Notes under the pieces: model-generated
What the model was told of the DNA's origin: nothing
The model's database searches: none
The model's input: the letters and a program-made list of their open reading frames with translations, nothing else
From: Folioceros fuciformis
Taxonomy: Eukaryota; Anthocerotophyta; Anthocerotopsida; Anthocerotales
Assembly (NCBI GenBank): GCA_049999805.1
Contig: JBNGIO010005439.1
Coordinates: 1-64,000 of the forward strand
Direction: 5' to 3'
DNA length: 64,000 bases
Position numbers and translations under genes: made by a program
Shown: positions 57,793 through 64,000 of the stretch, piece after piece
How positions within the stretch are numbered: position 1 is the stretch's first letter
Layout of the letters: the number at the start of each line of letters is the position of its first letter

Positions 57793-59013
57793 ATGGGGCT
57801 CGTAATATCCCTTGTTTCGACCGTGAATTCTTATGCCGGGTGAGTGTGGGGTTCGGTGTGTGGTCCGTGGTGGTGATGGCGGAAGGGGTGCCAAGACGGG
57901 TTGGATGAAGAGGCTCATGCTTGGTCCGTTTAGCTTGCCGGGAATCGCTCGTGATATGGTGTGTTTCCATAGGTGTAATGCATTCCGGCAGCTTGGCATA
58001 GTAGGGCAATATGTCCTCTGGGTGGTGGTGGTGTGGAGGCAAACATAGCTGTGTGCCGTAGCCTGGAATGCTTTTTAACACTCTGGTGCTATGGCTGACC
58101 GCCCTCCGCTTGTTTGTGTGCAGGCCACTTGTGATGCTTCTGTATCCACTGTAAGTTGAGGAGTACGGAGTTGTTGCCCGCAATATCCTGTTGCTTTGGT
58201 TGAGCGGATTCTAGGCAGAGTCCGTTACGCTTCGGGTTTTCGTTTTGCTGCAGGTACGCATCCATTTTGGCCATTGAGAGCCCCCTGAAAGAGGATGACC
58301 AGCAGTGGCTAACGTACTGGGTGCTCTACTCCTTGACTGCGCTATTCGAGCTTGGAGCCGGGCCGATTCTTGATTGGTACGCAAGCTTTAAGTACTCAAC
58401 CTCCCTACCCCGAAACCCGAAACACGTTTCATATTGCTCAGCTTCATGTTCGTGTTCTTGCAGGATACCCTTCTGGACCACGATCAAATTGATTGGTGCA
58501 TGTTGGTTGGTGCTCCCGCAATTTCATGGTGCTGGTCTCCTCTACGAGTTGTACGTCAGACCATTTTTCTACCAACACCGAGGGGAGCTGCGGAAGGTTG
58601 ACACTTATTTCAGCGTGGGAAACCGGCGTCTTGTGCAAGCAATGGGTGACGATGCACGCAACACTGCAGCCCAGTTCATCAACCAGAATGGTCACGAGGC
58701 ATTTGAGAGGATCATTGCTGCCGTAAGTTGAGCTACCTTACGCTACTGCGTACACATCTGTCGACACAGTTTCTGGTTACCAGCAATTGCTGTTGAGTCT
58801 GTGTACAGGATTATCTGGACCATATGAGTGGATTAACCCTCTAAGGAAACGGACATGTGAGTGGATTTGTCTTCCTGAATGCAGGCGTGCCGAGAAGCTA
58901 CAAAAGGCAAGTCACCTGAGAGGTCCCCTGAAGTCAAGGAGAAGAAGTCCCACTTCTGGTCGCATTCACCGGACAAGGACAAAAGAGCTCACACTGTTTG
59001 GGGATACTCCTGA
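57793..59013 (+). CDS. HVA22-like (TB2/DP1/REEP) ER membrane-shaping protein
   Basis: REEP/DP1/HVA22 proteins bend ER tubules and, in plants, affect vesicle traffic and stress responses. Exons 57793-57839, 58124-58150, 58254-58376, 58464-58722 and 58885-59013 join in phase, for 194 residues. Membrane hairpins: MGLVISLVSTVNSYAGPLVM with LLYPLYASILAIES, then WLTYWVLYSLTALFEL and IKLIGACWLVLPQFHGAGLL. The family signature YASILAIES...DDQQWLTYW and WLVLPQFHGAGLLYE is clear. After YELYVRPFF comes an amphipathic region and a basic, Ser/Pro-rich tail (SPERSPEVKEKKSHFW). Exon 2 is only 27 bases. The start was chosen because it opens the first hydrophobic segment and keeps phase. Confidence 0.9.
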
Positions 59014-59467
59014 AAAGCAGGTACTGACTTCTACAATTTTGAACATCAGACTTAAATTTTCCGAGCAGATAAGAGAGGGCCTTTCGTGTATGTATAATTT
59101 ATCTATAATGGCTATTTTGTCAGCCACCTCAAGGGGTGAAATCAAAATGTCCTTAGTACGACTTTTTTTAATTTGTGCTTTCACTTACTCCAATTTTTTA
59201 TATGGTGAAAACTGTAAATCTTAATATTAACAAGAAGGTATACAACGAGTCTATTTTTGTGTAAGGAGACATTATTTCACGCACTGCACTGTCAAGTCCC
59301 AGTACCCCGTCTGTTGCTCCACTGTCGCAGCACCTCAAGTAAATGAAAAACTCGGACACAAAAAAAATTTCTTGTCACGCTGTGTCAACAGGCTCTACTC
59401 CTCCTCGACCGAGTCACCAACGCTGCAGCATTAAGCACGAAACAGGTGAGTGACGACGCAATGACAC
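59014..59467. other. Convergent 3' spacer
   Basis: AT-rich spacer between the 3' ends of the HVA22-like gene and the 878-residue minus-strand gene. No gene is seen. Confidence 0.5.
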
Positions 59468-62400
59468 CTAAGCACAAAAGTAGGTAGCTGGAAACCCGAT
59501 TGCCAAAGGTGAAATCAAACCAGGTGATGGCGGCTGCAATTGGATGCTCGTAGGCGGGTCCGAATCCTCAAGAGAAGTTCCTAATCTTGCTGACCGCCTG
59601 GTTCCTGTGAAACATCAAAATGCGCAAGCCTCGCGTGTGAAAGACGTTCATCGTTCCTAATTGATAACGATTTTCCACAAACAGATTTTGATTGTTTGAT
59701 TGGAAACGTACCAGGGGTAGTGGATGCAGCCACGACTTTAGTACGACCAATCTCGCCTGAAGCAGCTTCCCTCAACCTCGCTGACCTTCTAACTGACCCT
59801 GCAGACGGCACCTCTAGTATAAGGTCCTCTGGCAATACACGGGTGGAGATATGACTTTCAGCGGTAAGATTTCTCACGTCAAGACAAGTTACCTGGAGTT
59901 CCCGAAGACATTATGCCAATACTTCCGCTCACACCAGTTGCATCTTCCGGTAGAGTAGTACCTTTCTTATCCTGCATGATAGGGGGCAGAGAATCACATG
60001 GCATGTTGCATGCAAGGAATACAGGACCATGCTGTTACAACATGAAATGAGCTGCTGAGTGATTAAGGAAGAAGCATACCTTGCTGGAGGATCTGCGAAG
60101 TCTCCGGCCATATTTGTTGCTGCTCTCAGTCAGTCCTAGTCCGCTTTGTGAGCAAGTATCTTGTTCGGCACCCTCATCATCGATTTGCGTATCAGCCATC
60201 TCAGGAGCCACTGGCTGCAATGTCTCCGGCACGTGTTGGCCAGTTGGCGTAAATTCATGTGAAGACATAATCCTCTCTGTACCAAAGCTTGAAACCATCG
60301 GTTCCATCTGTATGCTGTAGCCAATCTCGATCGATGTCTGGTGTGCTACATGAACGATGCTTGACACCTGAGTGGGTAGCACAGTCATTTCAGAGTCTGC
60401 AGCTGATGCCCCTCCCTGCGTCACGCTGTGGATTAACGAGGACTTCACGGCCTCAAACGTTTCGTGGTTCTCAGATTCTACTGAAGTTTGTTTGTCAGCC
60501 TCAAGTGAGGTTGAATCGGTCTCCAGTTCCCGAGCTACCTTGTATGGTGTTCCCTTGCTTTTCCTCCGTCTACCCGCATTCCTGGTCTGAAGCAAACTGG
60601 GAGTACTCTTGGCAGCACTTCGTACTGATACAGGGACACGGACTTGGCCGCCCCGTGGAGAAGGAGTTCGCAAAATTACGGGAACATCGTTGAAATGAAC
60701 TCCTTTCTTGATCTTACTATCCTTGGGTGCTGTTGCTTTCCCAACATACAAGTGCAGGGGTGAATCTGGGTTTGGCAATTCCAGACCATTCTCAGCATAC
60801 CGCTTTTCCCTCGATTGGGCCCCATTCTTCCGCTCAGGATTGACCTGAACTGGGTCATCTGTTGATTTTCTCTCCCCTGATCCTCTCACCTCTGGCCAAA
60901 TAGTAGACTCCCGAAGACCCAGTTGCGAATGGGATGGAACAAGTTGTCTTTGGGCAGTGATTAATGATGGATTTGCAGAATCGTCATGCTCAACTCTTGC
61001 CTCCGAATTATCGCGAACCGTCACAAATGCTTGCCTGTACAACACATGACCTTGATTACAAGGTTTATCTTCAGCCACGGACCCCTCCTGTGTATTGACG
61101 GAGCACCTTATTTCTGCCTTGAGGTCGCCATCATTCCCGAAGGACGCAGTTGATAGCATGGAGCTCACGGATTGCACTCCTACAGCTAGATGCTCTTTCC
61201 TTAGTCCCATATCACAAGCCAACAGGGCACTTTCCCGCGCCACGTCAGTAGACTGAGAGTCACCCAAGTCAGGTTCTGTTGCATCTTCGTTCGTTTCAAG
61301 TTTACTATCCCCCTCTGTGCTGTCATCTTGTACGACGCTCGTTTGAAGCTGACCTACGGATGAGTCTCTCTGATCGAGACATCTGCCTTTCCTTGAGACC
61401 TGTGAACAACTGGAGATCTTCCTAGTTGTGCTGCCATGGGTGTCAGTCTCTTCAGATATCTCATGCGATGGTTCATTTTCCCTCTTTTCGAGGTCAGCAC
61501 AGATGTCGGAGGAGGCTATGGGCGAACAAGTATCCTCTATTTGTGTCTCACCAGCTTTAGCTTCAACCATGCTATCCGATCGGAACTCCTGGGTACTCGC
61601 CACGGGTTCAGCATTTTCAGACTCTGCAGGATGAGGGCTGGACGAGAGCTCAGGTCGAGCAGATGACTTAGTATGCCCACCTGCTGAGATCGTTGACCCA
61701 TTTGAAATAGTGCTTCCCAAGCTTTCATACAGAGAAATTGTCTCCCTATGGTTGCCAGATGTCTGGGGGTGCTTTTCTGTATATAATCTCAGGGCTCCAG
61801 AGAGTTCCGAGAATGGCTGCATCGGACATCAACTTCGTCAGACCTTTTGAGCATAGCCTACTCTTTATGAGAAGGGATGACTTTGCAACTGCTCTTGAGA
61901 CACAATGGACCGCCAGATATCAGTATGTTAAAACCACGACAGCAATGGCATTTCAAACGGGAAACATTACCTTTGCAGCACAATCAACTGCAAGACGAAA
62001 GAAGACCATGGCAGTCTCGTGCTTGCTCTCCACTTCTGCTATCTTGATTTGCGTGAGCCAATAAGATGCTGTTTCCAGAATGGAGAGTCCTGCTGCACAC
62101 CTTCCTTCAGCAACTTTCTGAGGACCCTTCTTTAAGTTTTTGCACTGAGTAGAGGATATCTTGGAAGCAGCCGTATGGCCAACTTGACCTCTTACTGCCG
62201 TCTTAAGTGGAGCTGGCGTTGACACACGTTCTGAGTTCCGTATGGAGGTGCCATGACTATCTGGCTTTGAAGGAGTTCTGAAATTCATAGATATGGAATT
62301 CCCACGACTTGCCGGTTCTCGAGCAACCTGTTGGGGTTTAAAACCTTTGTTGTCAATATTGACGCTTGGACCCTGGCCAGCAATATCAGGAGTCACACAC

Positions 62401-63209
62401 GTTGAAACGTCCTGTTTCTGTCTCGACACCTTTGACAGTGACTCCACATTGCCAAACTTGGAGGAGACCACACGAGATCCGCTAGCTCTGCCATGGAAAA
62501 CAGTAGACACCACAATTGTACCACGCGCACGTCAGCTTTGGCATGAACCTGAGACGTTGAAGCTCCCACCGTCAAGCGAACCATCAAAAATATAACACCA
62601 AGCACCAGTGAGCTAGACACCTTTTCGGGATAGACGGTGTGACAGGCCTTGCACCATTCCATTCCTTCAAAGGCGTCATTCCTCTCCGTTGCCTGGCTCC
62701 AGCTGGCGTCTGCCTCTCAGAGACCTGGCCCACTAGCGAGGTCGAAGACAAAATCCAAAGCAAACCATCAACACCAAAGTTGAACCAAGGCCTCCTCCCA
62801 GAAGAAGTTCGGCAATGCGGTCAACCAGCAGTCATCCATGTGTGACGCCAAAACCGTTTACAAAGCAGAAATACAGACAACGTGAGCAAAGAGGATGAAA
62901 GCGCAAGCATGAAGAATGAACACTCCAGCAATTACAACAATGTAAAGAGCATACAGAGATTCCGAAAACGTTATCAGTTTTCCAGCCCGTAGCCGGCAGA
63001 TCGCTACTCAGTCCACAAGCAAGCAGATGCATCTTACGCGATCCCTCTCTCCGCTGGTTTCAGCTGCCAGGAGGTTGCGAGTTTCTTCGGAAGCCATCCG
63101 AAACCCCACTATAGATTGGAAAAGCGGAGGGAATAGAATCGCACCTGGGCGGGACGCCATGCTTGGCATACTCAGCTGCAGCGAATGTTGGCGCAGGGGG
63201 CGTCCGCAT
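59468..63209 (-). CDS. Uncharacterised plant protein with RRSARL motifs and a short helical domain
   Basis: Five exons fit in phase: 63145-63209, 61971-62487, 60080-61816, 59712-59892 and 59468-59604, for 878 residues. The N-terminal part is Ser/Arg/Lys-rich and disordered. A short helical block crosses the exon 2/3 splice: ETASYWLTQIKIAEVESKHE, FFRLAVDC, then PFSELSGALRLYTEKHP. It resembles a conserved block of an uncharacterised plant family. A long acidic Ser/Thr/Glu-rich region follows. Near the C-terminus three basic RR-containing motifs appear, one per exon: GRRLRRSSSK, VRRSARLREA and TRRSARLGTS. I cannot assign a function; the motifs could bind nucleic acid or microtubules. Exon 1 is the weakest part, supported only by a good donor and matching phase. 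The gene is divergent from the next one. Confidence 0.65.
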
Positions 63210-63514
63210 TAACTGATCGAGAGGCTCAAGATGCAGATGCAGCGGGCGTCACATTGGCGGTCCACGCCAACCTCTTCTCCGTGGGAGCAAACAACGGGGG
63301 AGGAAGGTGGCGCGGGATCAGCCAGTGAAGTGAGATCGTGCATTCCGCTCCTGGCGCCAATTTTTTTTTGAAAACACAGGCCAGTTTCGCCCTTATCGCC
63401 AGGTTTTAGCCATTTCAGTCGTGTCCGTTCGCGTTTCAAAGTCTTCGAGCCGGCCACGCCTGTTATCTCGTTTTCCCGCGTTACGAGTCGTCGATGGTTT
63501 GTGGTTTGTGGAAG
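63210..63514. promoter_or_regulatory. Compact bidirectional promoter region
   Basis: About 300 bases lie between the start codons of two divergent genes (63209 on minus, 63515 on plus). It contains a T-run at about 63361-63369. It must hold both 5' UTRs and both core promoters if the two gene models are right. Confidence 0.5.
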
Positions 63515-64000
63515 ATGGAGGCGCCGCAGCAAGGCTGCAGCGCCTTTTTCCAAGACATTTGCTTCACGCCGGAGGGTGTAATTGACGCGTACATGTCTGG
63601 CTCTCGTGCAGGGATCGCGCCATTTCGCCCGAGCTCAATTTGTTATTGGCGTATGATTCCGGTCCCTCAAGATCCGAGCGCGTTCCTTGTGTCAGGCGAT
63701 GTCTGTGAGGAGAATCCTACAGTCCAAGATCCGGACGACTATGAGCCAGCAAGCTCTGTGATATCTATCTCAACATCGCACGTAACTGATTGTGTCCCTG
63801 GTATCAACAATCGGGTGTTGCAGGAACCAGGGCCCACGTATGCACAATTTGCACATGATCTTGACACATCTGGTCATGAGCTTCACCAGCGAATTGCTGC
63901 ATACAGTTTTCAGTACTGGAGACTGAGAAGGCTGTCACAGAACACACTCATCGGAACATCTGAGCAGAGCACTGTAGAGAACACACCGCGTTCTGTACAT
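63515..64000 (+). CDS. 5' part of an unrecognised gene, cut by the window edge
   Basis: An open frame of 162 codons starts at the ATG at 63515 and is still open at base 64000. An in-frame ATG at 63494 would add seven residues. It begins MEAPQQGCSAFFQDICF, continues through FRPSSICYWRMIPVP, a Ser/Thr/Asp-rich segment (SSVISISTSHVTD) and a helical segment (LHQRIAAYSFQYWRLRRLSQ). No signal peptide or membrane helix is visible. Part of the frame could include unspliced intron. I do not recognise the family. Absence of stops over nearly 500 bases and plausible codon use support coding. Confidence 0.6.
   Translation, partial: MEAPQQGCSAFFQDICFTPEGVIDAYMSGSRAGIAPFRPSSICYWRMIPVPQDPSAFLVSGDVCEENPTVQDPDDYEPASSVISISTSHVTDCVPGINNRVLQEPGPTYAQFAHDLDTSGHELHQRIAAYSFQYWRLRRLSQNTLIGTSEQSTVENTPRSVH

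Noticed and set aside
63209-63553. 114-codon minus-strand frame overlapping the start of the right-edge gene
   Set aside because: It overlaps the better supported plus-strand frame and the candidate first exon of the 878-residue gene, and it has no conserved motif.

Overview
The window is nuclear DNA of a land plant. Genes are split by many short GT-AG introns (mostly about 80-400 bp), and the products are plant-specific or plant-typical: bifunctional P5CS, plastid trigger factor TIG, remorin, HVA22, LEC14B, PTEN2, a FEI-like LRR receptor kinase and a DYW-class PPR protein. The PPR protein carries the KP variant of the C-terminal cassette and ends in Gly-Arg-Pro instead of Asp-Tyr-Trp. That variant is known from lineages with U-to-C organelle RNA editing (hornworts, ferns, some lycophytes). 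With compact genes, short introns and roughly balanced base composition, a hornwort is my best guess; this is inference, not proof.

Layout. 1-2.9 kb: non-coding DNA, then a chloroplast DnaJ8-like gene interrupted by a 100-N gap. 3.8-4.7 kb (-): a small protein with a LEM/HeH-like N-terminus and one C-terminal membrane helix. 5.6-9.05 kb (-): a complete 11-exon PTEN2-like phosphatase. 10.1-11.6 kb (-): a RING-finger protein. 12.2-15.4 kb (-): the large intronless PPR gene, followed by tRNA-Asn. 16.25-21.04 kb (+): VPS51. 21.8-23.3 kb (-): LEC14B. 23.3-25.6 kb: AT-rich spacer. 25.6-28.6 kb (+): trigger factor. 30.4-34.9 kb (+): P5CS. 35-38 kb: spacer with a GGGCT array. 38.0-40.9 kb (+): LRR receptor kinase with an altered catalytic loop. 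41.3-42.06 kb (-): HSP20-like protein. 42.7-45.2 kb (-): cofactor-independent phosphoglycerate mutase. 45.5-46.4 kb (+): Cu-ATPase pseudogene.

46.4-53.4 kb is an AT-rich, gene-poor island with tandem repeats, a Myb/SANT-like relic, a PPR relic and one intact intronless SUV3-type RNA helicase ORF. It ends at a 400-N gap. GC-richer genic DNA then resumes: eIF5A (53.9-54.7, +), remorin with two GC-AG introns (56.07-56.89, +), HVA22-like (57.8-59.0, +), an uncharacterised 878-residue protein (59.5-63.2, -), and a divergent gene running off the right edge (63.5->64.0, +).

The genes are mostly unrelated housekeeping genes; no operon-like or cluster logic is evident. The observations most worth following are the LEM-like single-pass membrane protein, the DYW:KP/GRP PPR protein with its exact 306-bp internal array, the paired GC-AG introns in remorin, and the receptor kinase that has lost Arg and Lys of its catalytic loop. 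Exon coordinates were read by eye from splice consensus, reading phase and family similarity; no transcript evidence was available.
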